From contig CAZGIM010000002.1 in NCBI GenBank assembly GCA_964525995.1, positions 62,001-126,000 on the forward strand: 64,000 nucleotides of DNA, written 5' to 3'. The notes beneath the pieces were generated by a model, which searched no databases, was not told where the DNA came from, and worked only from the letters and a program-made list of their open reading frames with translations. The position numbers were made by a program, and so were the translations under genes. The DNA comes from CAIVAT01 sp964525995. GTDB lineage: Bacteria > Bacteroidota > Bacteroidia > Bacteroidales > FEN-979. Shown one piece after another: positions 1 through 8,934 of this stretch; within the stretch, counting starts at the first letter, position 1; every line of letters starts with the position of its first letter.

Positions 1-1
1 A

Positions 2-640
2 TACGAGATCGCGCTTAGAAACAATCTGGAACTGATCGATGCCTCATGTCCTATCGTACTCCATCTGCAGAATTCAATTCGCCAGGGATTCCTTGAAATG
101 AACCAGAAACAGGGACAAATTGTAATTTACGGTAAGGAGGGGCATGCCGAAGTGAATGGGCTTAAAGGACAAACGAACGGTACCGCCATCGTAGTTGGAG
201 ACGAGAATGACCTCCCAAAAATCGATTTTACCCGGCCTGTCAGGTTTTACAGTCAGACTACGAAGAGCGTTGAAGGTTTCAACCGGATCGTTAACATGAT
301 CAGAACGAGAATGGAGGAGGCTTCGGGAGGGAAGGAGGTCGATTTCAGGTGGAATGACAGCATCTGCCGGCAGGTGTCGAATCGATCAGGCCACCTTCGC
401 GATTTTTCTTCCCGGTTTGATGTGATCATTTTTGTAAGCGGACAAAAGAGTTCCAACGGGATGATCCTGTACCGGGTCTGTAAAGAGGTAAATAAGCAAA
501 CTTACTTGGTTTCTGCCCTGGATGACGTGAAGCCCGAGTGGTTCCAGGATGCTGAATCGGTAGGAATTTGCGGGGCCACATCAACTCCTATGTGGTTGAT
601 GGAAGAGATTGGCAGGAATATTATGAAATACGGGAACTAG
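2..640 (+). CDS. ispH: 4-hydroxy-3-methylbut-2-enyl diphosphate reductase, C-terminal part
   Basis: Last step of the MEP isoprenoid pathway: a [4Fe-4S] enzyme that turns HMBPP into IPP and DMAPP. The frame is open from the left edge, so the start lies outside the window. Seen: the motif DASCPIV with an iron-sulfur cysteine codon at 47-49, GHAEV (substrate histidine), SQTT, and DSIC with a second cluster cysteine at 365-367. The family motif SSNSNR is here SSNGMI. The first cluster cysteine is missing because of the window edge. The gene ends one base before recF, so the two are probably cotranscribed. Confidence 0.95.
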   Translation, partial: YEIALRNNLELIDASCPIVLHLQNSIRQGFLEMNQKQGQIVIYGKEGHAEVNGLKGQTNGTAIVVGDENDLPKIDFTRPVRFYSQTTKSVEGFNRIVNMIRTRMEEASGGKEVDFRWNDSICRQVSNRSGHLRDFSSRFDVIIFVSGQKSSNGMILYRVCKEVNKQTYLVSALDDVKPEWFQDAESVGICGATSTPMWLMEEIGRNIMKYGN

Positions 641-641
641 G

Positions 642-1748
642 ATGATACTCCAGCGACTGGTACTGACCGGGTTTAAGAACTACGCGCAGGCGGATTTTGA
701 GTTTTCTGCGAATGTAAATTGTTTTGTCGGGAATAACGGTGTCGGAAAGACCAATCTGCTTGACGCTATCCATTATCTTTCATTCTGCAAAAGTTTCTTT
801 ACGCCTCTTGATATCCAGAATATCAGGCATGGGGATGATTTTTTCGCCATCCATGGCACCTATTCCAGAAGCGACGGTTCTGGCGATCTGATCCAGTGTA
901 TTCAAAAACGAGATATCCGAAAGCGTTTTCTGATCAATAAAAAGGAATATGACCGGCTTTCGGATCATATCGGTCTTTTTCCGCTGGTCATGATTTCGCC
1001 TTACGACCGCGATCTGATCAACGATGGTAGCGAGTTGCGCAGGAAATATATCGACAGCGTTATTTCTCAATTTGACAAGGTCTATTTAGATGATCTGATC
1101 CAGTACCATAAGGCAGTTGCTCACCGTAACGCCCTGTTAAAAACCTTCATTGACCGGAGTCATTTCGAGCCTGCGTCACTTGAGATCTGGGATGATCAGT
1201 TGGTTTCATCGGGCAAAAGGATCCATGAAAGAAGGAGTACCTTTATCGAACACCTTAAACCGTTATTTCAGGACTACTTTAGTATGATCACAGGAGGTGC
1301 TGAACAGGTCGATATTACCTATTCGTCGCAGCTGACGGGTACCAGATTTGAAGATGTTTTACAGTCGGCCCTGTCATCCGACCGGGCGACTGGATATTCA
1401 ACAGCAGGAATTCACAAAGATGATCTGATTTTTTTGATCGACGGATATCCAGTTAAACGCTTCGGATCGCAGGGTCAGCAGAAATCCTTCCTTATCGCCG
1501 TCAAACTGGCTCAGTTCGAGTACACGAGAAATATCAAAGGCTATAAGCCCATCCTGTTGCTCGACGATATTTTTGACAAACTTGATGATTTCAGGGTCTC
1601 CCGCTTGCTGAAGCTGGTTAGTGACGAGAGTTTCGGACAAGTTTTTGTCACCGACACCAGTCGCGACCGGATCGTAAGTCTGTTCGATAAATCCACCATC
1701 GAACACAGGATTTTTGAACTGCCGCTTGATCAATCCTTAAAAGGATAG
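642..1748 (+). CDS. recF: DNA replication and repair protein RecF
   Basis: SMC-like ATPase that helps load RecA at gapped DNA. The 368-residue length is normal. Walker A GNNGVGKTN lies at residues 30-38, the ABC signature SQGQQKS at about 276-282 and Walker B ILLLDDIFDKLD at about 304-315. The ATG sits one base after the ispH stop and the next gene starts 11 bases after the recF stop, which indicates an ispH-recF-DUF721 operon. Placement of recF next to a DciA-like gene is a common arrangement in bacteria lacking DnaC. Confidence 0.97.
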   Translation: MILQRLVLTGFKNYAQADFEFSANVNCFVGNNGVGKTNLLDAIHYLSFCKSFFTPLDIQNIRHGDDFFAIHGTYSRSDGSGDLIQCIQKRDIRKRFLINKKEYDRLSDHIGLFPLVMISPYDRDLINDGSELRRKYIDSVISQFDKVYLDDLIQYHKAVAHRNALLKTFIDRSHFEPASLEIWDDQLVSSGKRIHERRSTFIEHLKPLFQDYFSMITGGAEQVDITYSSQLTGTRFEDVLQSALSSDRATGYSTAGIHKDDLIFLIDGYPVKRFGSQGQQKSFLIAVKLAQFEYTRNIKGYKPILLLDDIFDKLDDFRVSRLLKLVSDESFGQVFVTDTSRDRIVSLFDKSTIEHRIFELPLDQSLKG

Positions 1749-1759
1749 ACATTATTTCC

Positions 1760-2050
1760 ATGAAACGAGACCGGGAGAGACCTCTAAAGGCTGTAATCGA
1801 GGAGTTTATCGATTCCTATCATCTTCGTGGCAAGCTCAATGAAACTAAGGTTATACAGGCCTGGGAGCGGGTGGTGGGGGCCGTTGTTGCTAAAAATACG
1901 CGAAGTCTGTATATCCGGAACCGGACACTGTATGTAAGGGTCAATTCATCTGCTTTACGGAATGAGTTGCTTTATGCGCGTTCCAAAATCGTAAAATCGC
2001 TTAACAAGGAAACCGGGACCAGTGTCATCGATGAACTGGTAATTCAGTAA
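1760..2050 (+). CDS. DUF721 / DciA-like protein
   Basis: A 96-residue protein of the DUF721 family. The family includes DciA, which interacts with and helps load the replicative helicase DnaB. Visible family traits are the N-terminal helical segment with LNETKVIQAWERVVG and the strand pair LYIRNRTLYVRVNSSA followed by the helix RNELLYARSKIVKSLN. It is much shorter than actinobacterial DciA and matches the short form usual in Bacteroidota. It lies directly behind recF. Family membership is clear from sequence; a helicase-loader role here is inference from the family and from context. Confidence 0.85.
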   Translation: MKRDRERPLKAVIEEFIDSYHLRGKLNETKVIQAWERVVGAVVAKNTRSLYIRNRTLYVRVNSSALRNELLYARSKIVKSLNKETGTSVIDELVIQ

Positions 2051-2056
2051 CCCGGT

Positions 2057-2668
2057 TTACCGGATCAGGCAATTGAGAAGTTTTTCCGATCCGATATAGG
2101 CTTCCAGGCGATCCCCGATTTCGATGGGTCCGACACCTGCCGGGGTACCGGTAAAAATCAGATCGCCGGTACGCAGGGTCATGAATTGCGAAATATGGTG
2201 AATGATGCTGCTGAAGTCATAGATCATCAATCCGGAATTCCCTTTTTGGACGGTCACCCCGTTTTTATCAAGCCTGAAATCGATGTTATTTAATTCGGAA
2301 AATTTTGATACCGGCAGAAATTTTCCGACGGGCGCTGAAAAATCAAAGCCCTTGGCAAGGGTCCAGGGCAATCCTTTTTGTTTCGCCGCATCCTGAAGGT
2401 CACGTGCCGTAAGATCAAGACCGATACCGATCTCGTCGATGTAAGAGTCAGCAAATTGTGGCTGAATGTTTTTACCCACTTTCCCGATTTTCAGGATCAG
2501 TTCTACCTCATAATGTATATTTTTTGAAAATGATGGGTAGTAAAACGGCCGGTTCCGGATGAGGAGTGCGGTGTCGGGTTTGAGAAAGAAGACTGGACTT
2601 GACGGAACCTCATTGCGGAGTTCCCTGATATGCTCAGTATAGTTTCGACCGATACAGATTATCTTCAT
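2057..2668 (-). CDS. fumarylacetoacetate hydrolase family protein
   Basis: Divalent-metal hydrolase or decarboxylase of the FAH superfamily (203 residues, the short single-domain type like FAHD1/YcgM). Metal-binding acidic residues are visible as HYEVE at 52-56 (Glu54, Glu56) and Asp85 in GLDLTARD; WTLAKGFDFSAPVG and FTGTPAGVG are the usual active-site segments. The substrate cannot be told from sequence; acylpyruvate hydrolysis or oxaloacetate decarboxylation are known in the family. It converges with the DUF721 gene six bases away. Confidence 0.88.
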   Translation of the reverse strand: MKIICIGRNYTEHIRELRNEVPSSPVFFLKPDTALLIRNRPFYYPSFSKNIHYEVELILKIGKVGKNIQPQFADSYIDEIGIGLDLTARDLQDAAKQKGLPWTLAKGFDFSAPVGKFLPVSKFSELNNIDFRLDKNGVTVQKGNSGLMIYDFSSIIHHISQFMTLRTGDLIFTGTPAGVGPIEIGDRLEAYIGSEKLLNCLIR

Positions 2669-2800
2669 GTATTCCCGCTTTTAATTAGGTGGATTTCTGC
2701 GATTAGGTTGGCCTTTACTTGAAAAACATGAGCAGCGGCAGCCCGTAATTTTCTGATGGTAGAAATATTTTATCGTGAATGATAGTCAGGCATGAACCGG

Positions 2801-3634
2801 TTATTCCAAATCGAGACGGACCATTTCATTATTAAAACCCTTTAATTTTAAGGCGGTAAGCGCTTTTTTGGTGGAGAGGGGAAACTCGCTTTTCATCATC
2901 CAGTCATAGTATGAAGGTTCATCTTTCAGTACCTGAAGTACGGCTTTTCCCTTATGTTTTCCGAAGTTGAAGACAGGTATGTTGCGTTCATTGTAAACGA
3001 TGTGTCCTACAAGATCAACCGACTTGGAAGCGTAGGAGAAGTCGCTAAGAGCCTGGATATCATTGATGACGGGGGTGATGAGGTTTCCTTTTCTGTCCCT
3101 GACGGCAACATTGGAATATCGGTCGAGTTGGGCTTTCAGGATTTCAAAGGTCGCAAGTGTGTCAGCCTCGGCGCTATGGGCGTTGGTGAGTTCGCGTGAG
3201 CAGTAAAATTTATATGCCGCATGGAGGTTACGGGGTTCCATTTTATGATAGATATTCTGAACATCGACAAACCGTCTTCCTTTGAGCTCAAACTCGATTC
3301 CGGCTCTTAAAAATTCCTCGACCAGGAGGGGAATGTCGAAATGGTTCGAGTTGTAACCGGCCAGATCGCAATGGTCAAGGAAGGCGACCAGTTCGTGGGC
3401 AAGTTGTTTGAAGGTAGGGCAGTCCCTTACATCTTCGTCGGTGATGCCATGAATCGCCGTTACTTCCGGCGGAATTGGCATTTCGGGATTGATACGGCGG
3501 GTTAGAATCCGGGAAGTTCCGTCGGGATTCAGCCGGAGCAGACAGATCTCAACGATCCGGTCGGTGGCAACTTTGATCCCGGTAGTTTCCAGGTCCAAAA
3601 ATGCAATGGGTTTGGTAAGTTTCAGTTCCATCAA
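2801..3634 (-). CDS. DnaQ-like 3'-5' exonuclease with ExoX-like C-terminal domain
   Basis: DEDDh exonuclease resembling the proofreading subunit epsilon of DNA polymerase III. Catalytic residues are all visible: DLETTG (Asp14, Glu16), Asp100 in SNHFD, and His153/Asp158 in AHSAEAD. Residues about 220-250 (FNFGKHKGK ... YYDWMM) form the small C-terminal domain also found behind ExoX-type exonucleases. No clamp-binding or alpha-binding tail typical of enterobacterial DnaQ is obvious. The start overlaps the stop of the E2 gene by four bases, so the pair is translationally coupled. Whether it proofreads or acts in repair cannot be decided from sequence. Confidence 0.87.
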   Translation of the reverse strand: MMELKLTKPIAFLDLETTGIKVATDRIVEICLLRLNPDGTSRILTRRINPEMPIPPEVTAIHGITDEDVRDCPTFKQLAHELVAFLDHCDLAGYNSNHFDIPLLVEEFLRAGIEFELKGRRFVDVQNIYHKMEPRNLHAAYKFYCSRELTNAHSAEADTLATFEILKAQLDRYSNVAVRDRKGNLITPVINDIQALSDFSYASKSVDLVGHIVYNERNIPVFNFGKHKGKAVLQVLKDEPSYYDWMMKSEFPLSTKKALTALKLKGFNNEMVRLDLE

Positions 3635-4953
3635 ATAGTCTGATTGATATCAAAATTTTCAAGATATTGCACGATACGCGTTAAAAACTGTCCACCGAGC
3701 GAGCCGTCAATCACCCGGTGGTCATAGGTTACGGAGATCATCATCATAGGCCTTATGGCGATCATGTCGCCGCGTGGAGTTTCGATGACCACAACGCTCT
3801 TTTTTATTGCTCCGGTGGCGATAATGGCAGTTTGCGGTTGATTGATGATCGGGGTTCCCATCAGTGTTCCAAAGCTGCCGAGATTTGTCAGCGAGATGGT
3901 TCCTCCGGTTATCTCGTCGGGAACCAATTTGTTGATTCGGGCCCGTTCAGCTAAATCGTTGACGCTTTTGATCAATCCGAGAAGGCTTTTTTCCCCGGCA
4001 TTGCGGATTACCGGTACAATGAGATTGGAATTTGGTAATGCCACCGCCATTCCGACATGGATGTTTTTATGTATGATAATCTTAGAACCATCAACCGATA
4101 CATTGACCATCGGGAAATCGCGGACACTTCGTGCGATTGCATCGATGAATATCGGAGTAAAGGTGAGTTTCTGATTTTCACGTTTCTGGAAAATCTCTTT
4201 ATTTTTTTCTCTCCAGGAAACAACATTCGACAGGTCGGCTTCCATAAACGAAGTGACATGGGGAGAGGTTTGCAGGGAGGCGACCATATGATTGGCAATG
4301 AGCCGGCGAACGCGATCCATCTCGACAATCCGATCCTCCCCAGGGATGACAGGTCCGGCAACCGGCGTGGCCGGAAGCGGAGGTTCACTCAGTTTTACCG
4401 ATGGGATTTCTTTGGCGACTCTACGCGACAGGTAATTCATCAGGTCCTGTTTGGTCAGGCGGTCGTCTTTTCCCGATCCTTTCAGGTTGTCGAGTTCGGC
4501 AAAGGGAATGTGCTCTTGCCGGGCAATGCTTCTGACCAATGGCGAATAAAATCGTGTTCCGGAGGGTGCTGTATCGGCCTCTTCAGGGATAATGGGTTCG
4601 GTACTTTGCGCTGTTTTTTTGGAGATGTCAACAACGTTATCAGGTTTCGCCACCGTTAGATCCGGATAACTTTCTGCTTCATCCCTGCCGGCCTTTTCCC
4701 CGTCACTCAAAACTGCTGATTTGATTACCGCAATGGTTGCTCCAACTGCCACAACATCCCCCTCACCGACCACTTGTTTGACCAGTTTCCCGGCAACGGG
4801 CGATATGACCTCAGAGTCAACCTTATCAGTCGCTATTTCAGCAATGGGCTCATCCTCCTGAACCATCTCTCCCATACTCTTCAACCATCTGGTAAGAGTT
4901 GCTTCAATAACGCTCTCCCCAAGCTTTGGAATAACTACCTCAAAATTTTCCAT
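3631..4953 (-). CDS. 2-oxo acid dehydrogenase E2 (lipoamide acyltransferase)
   Basis: Core acyltransferase of a 2-oxo acid dehydrogenase complex. The order is one lipoyl domain with lipoyl-lysine Lys44 in EIATDKVDSEV, a linker, a peripheral-subunit-binding domain at about 135-175 (FYSPLVRSIARQ), and the catalytic domain ending with the HxxxDG motif HRVIDG at 412-417. One lipoyl domain and this motif context fit a pyruvate or branched-chain enzyme; substrate specificity is not resolved. No E1 or E3 genes are nearby. A TATCTTTG box lies just upstream of the ATG. Confidence 0.93.
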   Translation of the reverse strand: MENFEVVIPKLGESVIEATLTRWLKSMGEMVQEDEPIAEIATDKVDSEVISPVAGKLVKQVVGEGDVVAVGATIAVIKSAVLSDGEKAGRDEAESYPDLTVAKPDNVVDISKKTAQSTEPIIPEEADTAPSGTRFYSPLVRSIARQEHIPFAELDNLKGSGKDDRLTKQDLMNYLSRRVAKEIPSVKLSEPPLPATPVAGPVIPGEDRIVEMDRVRRLIANHMVASLQTSPHVTSFMEADLSNVVSWREKNKEIFQKRENQKLTFTPIFIDAIARSVRDFPMVNVSVDGSKIIIHKNIHVGMAVALPNSNLIVPVIRNAGEKSLLGLIKSVNDLAERARINKLVPDEITGGTISLTNLGSFGTLMGTPIINQPQTAIIATGAIKKSVVVIETPRGDMIAIRPMMMISVTYDHRVIDGSLGGQFLTRIVQYLENFDINQTI

Positions 4954-4975
4954 ACGCTATCGGTTATTGTTTCTG

Positions 4976-4983
4976 CAAAGATA
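4976..4983 (-). promoter_or_regulatory. -7 box of the E2 gene
   Basis: On the minus strand this reads TATCTTTG, matching the Bacteroidota -7 consensus TAnnTTTG, 22 bases before the E2 start codon. No -33 TTTG at the usual spacing is visible, so only the -7 element is supported. Confidence 0.5.
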
Positions 4984-5025
4984 ATGGATTTTTATTATTT
5001 ATAATCATTCAAAATAATAAAACTT

Positions 5026-6996
5026 TCAGGAGCTTCTGCCAAGCTGTTTAAATCCCTTGATAATGATGTTAAGGTCGGTCGAAAGGTTGTAATCGCGGGC
5101 ATACATGATATCGAGTCTGGATACCGAGTCACCCGGCATTTTTTTTCCGTTGAAGGCGTCGAGAGGAGTCAGAACTCCAGGTTTTATCTCAGGCAGTTTA
5201 TGTTGTTCTGAGTCATGGGCATGGTTAAATCCGACCCAGGATTTACGGGCGAAGAGAACACTGAAGATATTGGGTATCAATCCGACCGGGTTTTTAACGA
5301 TAAAGATGACCACGGGTGAAAGGATCAGAATGGCAACCGAGGTAAGTACGTCGAGTAGTCGTTTATTCCGCCGGTTTGTGATTTTCGTAATGGCTCTGAT
5401 GTCGATGACATAGAGGTCGCCCGAGGTATTGATCGAATTGCTGCCTATGATGGAGAGGCTTTCGGGAGGTGCGATCTTATAATCGACCGGTTCATTTTTC
5501 AGTTCCGACATTTTGTCGATGATGACCTGGGCGGGGACATCTTTTGCGCAGAAGATGATCTCATTGATTTTATGGATGGTGATGATCTCTTTGATTTGCC
5601 CTAAGTGGCCGATAAATCCGTTGGAATTGTTCCGGTGGTGGTGATAGCTTACCAGTCCGGTGAAGGAGGGGTTCATTCCGGTTTTAAGGAGTAGTTCGGA
5701 AACTCTTTGTCCCTCTTCTTTTTCTCCGACGATGATGAATCTTTTGTTTTTCTCGGTATTCAGGGTAAAACCCTTTACATTCAGATGGTGAAGCAGAATG
5801 CGGATGCCGGTCATGATGAAGGTTCCCCAGAGTGCGCCAAGGAGGATCAGGGCGCGGGAGAAGCGGTAGTGCTCGCTCAGGAGTGAATACATGACCAGGA
5901 TCATGATGGTTCCGGCGGCCATCCCTTGCAGGATCCTGCGGAGTCGCACCGGTTTGTCGTAGCCTCCGCTCAGGTATACGCACAGGAGCCAGATGATAAG
6001 ATACAGTGGGACTACGACCAGGACGAAGAGTTGCGGATAATGTCCGCCTTCGGGAAAGATGAAATGGCTCTCCCAGTAATTTTTAATGAAGATGATTCCA
6101 AAATAGATCAGGATGGCATCGAGTGCCGGAAGTGAGATTTTCTTGGCGAAACGGGTCAGGATCGATATCAGCGCTCTGAAGTAGATGGCAAAGTTGATCA
6201 TCAGTGAGAAGGATCGTGCGTTTTTGCTCGAAAAATGTTTTTTCGCAAAGATGATCATGGCATTATAGAACAGGAACACGTAGTTCAGGCTGCTTTTCTT
6301 GGTGCTTTCGCCCTTGTAATGAATGATCCTCGTTCCCGGAAAGTAATAGTTTTTGTATCCCGCGAGGGTGATCCGGTAACTCAGGTCAATATCTTCGCCG
6401 TACATGAAGAACGTTTCATCGAGGAGACCTGTTTTTTCGAGGGTGCTGCGGCGGATAAGCATGAAGGCTCCCGCGAGAACATCGACCTGGTGTGTTTTTT
6501 CCTTATCGAGATATCCCAGGTGGTAGGTGTTGAAGAGTTTCGACCGCGGAAAGAGGGCTGATAATCCGAAAACCTTGAAGAATGCAACCAGGGGAGTAGG
6601 GAGTCCCCTTTTACTTTCGGGAAGGAACTTTCCTTTGCCATCGAGCATTTTCACGCCTAATCCACCGGCGTCAGGGTGTTCATCCATGAAATCGACCACC
6701 TTATGCAGGGTATCATCTTCAACCAGTGTATCGGGGTTGAGCAGGAGAACATACGTTCCTTTTGAGGCTCTGATAGCCTGGTTGTTTGCGGTGGAGAATC
6801 CTTTATTTTCCTTGTTTTCAATGAGAATGACCTCGGGAAATTTTTCCCTGACCATTTTTACCGAACCATCCACCGAGTTATTGTCAACCACAAAAATTTC
6901 TGCTTCCAGCCCGGCGCTGGCTTTCTGAACGGAGTGAAGACATTGTTCGAGAAAATACTTAACGTTATAATTGACGATGACGATAGAGAGTTTCAT
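5026..6996 (-). CDS. GT2 glycosyltransferase fused to a degenerate polyprenyl-sugar-transferase module
   Basis: Membrane protein of 656 residues. Residues 1-250 are a GT-A fold GT2 glycosyltransferase (LSIVIVNYNV, VVDNNSVDGS, LLLNPDT, GEDIDLSYR). Hydrophobic segments follow at about 293-305, 322-343, 357-373 and 382-399. Residues 418-535 look like the nucleotide-binding (CoA-binding-like) domain of polyprenyl glycosylphosphotransferases (KRFIIVGEKEEGQRV). Residues 544-650 keep the membrane helix (KRLLDV...) and the closing segment SRLDIMYARDYNLSTDLNII of WcaJ-type transferases, but the basic catalytic stretch between them is gone. It probably acts in surface polysaccharide assembly. The phosphotransferase half is likely inactive; this is inference. 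Confidence 0.82.
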   Translation of the reverse strand: MKLSIVIVNYNVKYFLEQCLHSVQKASAGLEAEIFVVDNNSVDGSVKMVREKFPEVILIENKENKGFSTANNQAIRASKGTYVLLLNPDTLVEDDTLHKVVDFMDEHPDAGGLGVKMLDGKGKFLPESKRGLPTPLVAFFKVFGLSALFPRSKLFNTYHLGYLDKEKTHQVDVLAGAFMLIRRSTLEKTGLLDETFFMYGEDIDLSYRITLAGYKNYYFPGTRIIHYKGESTKKSSLNYVFLFYNAMIIFAKKHFSSKNARSFSLMINFAIYFRALISILTRFAKKISLPALDAILIYFGIIFIKNYWESHFIFPEGGHYPQLFVLVVVPLYLIIWLLCVYLSGGYDKPVRLRRILQGMAAGTIMILVMYSLLSEHYRFSRALILLGALWGTFIMTGIRILLHHLNVKGFTLNTEKNKRFIIVGEKEEGQRVSELLLKTGMNPSFTGLVSYHHHRNNSNGFIGHLGQIKEIITIHKINEIIFCAKDVPAQVIIDKMSELKNEPVDYKIAPPESLSIIGSNSINTSGDLYVIDIRAITKITNRRNKRLLDVLTSVAILILSPVVIFIVKNPVGLIPNIFSVLFARKSWVGFNHAHDSEQHKLPEIKPGVLTPLDAFNGKKMPGDSVSRLDIMYARDYNLSTDLNIIIKGFKQLGRSS

Positions 6997-7052
6997 TCCC
7001 GTTCGCGTAAATTTCCGGCTAAAATAAGGTTATTCATGCTATCTGTAATTAA

Positions 7053-7637
7053 TTATATTGCCCCTGCCTCGATCATCAGAACAATCTGTTCGATAGCCTG
7101 GTCGGTTCCGCCCGGGTCATAACCTGCTTTCAGATTGTAACCAAAAATAGTGGCAAGGGTCTGGAAGATGAAAGCGGTAAATCCGCCTCTGAGTTCTTTC
7201 ACCAGATCATAGGTCGAATTCCCGGTTTCCCGGTAAACAAGTTTCAGCAGAATTTTACCCTGAGAAAAGGTCAGCCCTTTAATTTCATCGCCAAATTGTG
7301 CCTCCAGATCGCGCTGGGCTTTCTTTATAAAGAGTCGTTTTCCTTTTTCCGACGGAATGGTGTCGAGCGCCTTTTCAAATTCGCGGAGTTTGGCGCCTGC
7401 AAGTTTTGCATAGGGATAGACTTTTTTTATATTATATACCAGGCGGTCGTAGCGCACCAATTCCTTTTTAGTCCAGATAACTGTTGGTGGAAAGATAACG
7501 ATGGGCGCGACGTCGATGATGGTCAGGGTATCGCTGCCGACTATCTTCACCGGTGGAACCACTCTCAATGTGTCCTGTGAAAATGCCGTCATCGCCCGGC
7601 AAATAAGGATTGCAGCGATAACATAAATTTTCGTCAT
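7053..7637 (-). CDS. DUF4294 domain protein, secreted
   Basis: A 194-residue protein with an N-terminal signal peptide (about residues 1-21, hydrophobic stretch VIAAILICRAMTAFS). The mature part has the DUF4294 pattern: WTKKELVRYDRLVYNIKKVYPYAK, then KGKRLFIKKAQRDLEAQF and KILLKLVYRETG. The family is widespread in Bacteroidota and has no established function. It follows clpX at 52 bases on the same strand and could be read through from it. Confidence 0.8.
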   Translation of the reverse strand: MTKIYVIAAILICRAMTAFSQDTLRVVPPVKIVGSDTLTIIDVAPIVIFPPTVIWTKKELVRYDRLVYNIKKVYPYAKLAGAKLREFEKALDTIPSEKGKRLFIKKAQRDLEAQFGDEIKGLTFSQGKILLKLVYRETGNSTYDLVKELRGGFTAFIFQTLATIFGYNLKAGYDPGGTDQAIEQIVLMIEAGAI

Positions 7638-7689
7638 TCGGCCCGGATATTCAGATATTCATTATAACGAAAATCCTTCCGGTTTCGTA

Positions 7690-8925
7690 TCAGGCAACCT
7701 TTAGCCTGGCCATGCTGGTCCGCTGAAATTTTTCCTCTACGAATGCAGCGGTAACCCGGAGGGAGCGGGCAGCGTTTTTGGAGGGCATTTCAAACATCGA
7801 GTCGGTCATGATCCCTTCCAGTATGGACCGTAATCCCCGGGCGCCGAGTTTGAATTCGATTGATTTTTTAACGATGAAGTCGAGTGCATCCTCGTCGAAT
7901 GTCAACTTGATATTATCCAGCTCGAACAGTTTCACATACTGCTTGATCAACGCGTTCTTTGGCTCTGTAAGTATCCGGCGCAAGGTGGCAGGATCGAGGG
8001 TGTGCATATGGGTCACGATCGGAAGTCTCCCGACCAGTTCGGGAATTAATCCGTAAGCCTTCAAATCGACCGGTGTAATGTATTGAAGGATGTTATCTTT
8101 GTCGATATTCTGACGCTTTTTATCCGTTTTGTATCCTATCTTATTGGTTTGCAGCCGGTTTGAAATCTTCTTTTCAATACCGTCGAAAGCTCCACCGGTG
8201 ATGAAGAGGATATTCTGGGTGTTGATCTGGATCATCCGCTGCTCGGGATGCTTGCGTCCACCCTGCGGGGGAACGTTTACGATAGAGCCTTCCAACATTT
8301 TTAGCAGGGCCTGTTGTACTCCTTCGCCGCTTACATCGCGGGTGATCGACGGATTGTCGCCCTTTCGTGCGATCTTGTCGATTTCGTCGATAAACACGAT
8401 TCCCCGTTCGGCTGCCTGGATATTATAATCAGCAACCTGGAGCAACCTGGCCAGGATGCTTTCGACGTCTTCACCCACATAACCTGCTTCGGTTAGGGCC
8501 GTGGCATCAGCAATGCAAAAAGGAACATTCAGTATGCGGGCAATGGTTCTTGCCAGAAGGGTTTTTCCAGTCCCGGTTTCGCCAACGATCACGATGTTCG
8601 ACTTTTCGATCTCTACTTCGTCGTCGCGCCGGTCTTTGGACCGGAACAAGCGTTTGTAGTGGTTATAAACCGCAACAGAGACAATTTTCTTCGCTTCGTC
8701 CTGGCCAATAATGAATTGGTCGAGATGCCTTTTGATATCGGCTGGTTTGAGCAGGGTAAAATCGGGTACCTCTTTTTGCTTCTCTAATTGCAGTTCTTCC
8801 TGAAGGATCATCTGGGCTTGCTGAACGCAGCTTTCGCAGATATGACCGTCAAGTCCGGCTATGAGAACACGGGTTTCGCGCTTTTCCCGCCCGCAAAAGG
8901 AGCATCTTTCGACTTGTTTTGCCAT
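7690..8925 (-). CDS. clpX: ATP-dependent Clp protease ATP-binding subunit ClpX
   Basis: AAA+ unfoldase that feeds substrates to ClpP. The N-terminal zinc-binding domain has four cysteines (C8, C11, C30, C33). Walker A GETGTGKT is at 115-122, the pore loop GYVGEDV follows, and Walker B is VFIDEIDKIAR. The IGF-type ClpP-docking loop appears as KIGYKTD, so the usual Phe is a Tyr. The gene lies nine bases after clpP. Confidence 0.98.
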   Translation of the reverse strand: MAKQVERCSFCGREKRETRVLIAGLDGHICESCVQQAQMILQEELQLEKQKEVPDFTLLKPADIKRHLDQFIIGQDEAKKIVSVAVYNHYKRLFRSKDRRDDEVEIEKSNIVIVGETGTGKTLLARTIARILNVPFCIADATALTEAGYVGEDVESILARLLQVADYNIQAAERGIVFIDEIDKIARKGDNPSITRDVSGEGVQQALLKMLEGSIVNVPPQGGRKHPEQRMIQINTQNILFITGGAFDGIEKKISNRLQTNKIGYKTDKKRQNIDKDNILQYITPVDLKAYGLIPELVGRLPIVTHMHTLDPATLRRILTEPKNALIKQYVKLFELDNIKLTFDEDALDFIVKKSIEFKLGARGLRSILEGIMTDSMFEMPSKNAARSLRVTAAFVEEKFQRTSMARLKVA

Positions 8926-8934
8926 ATCGGGGAT

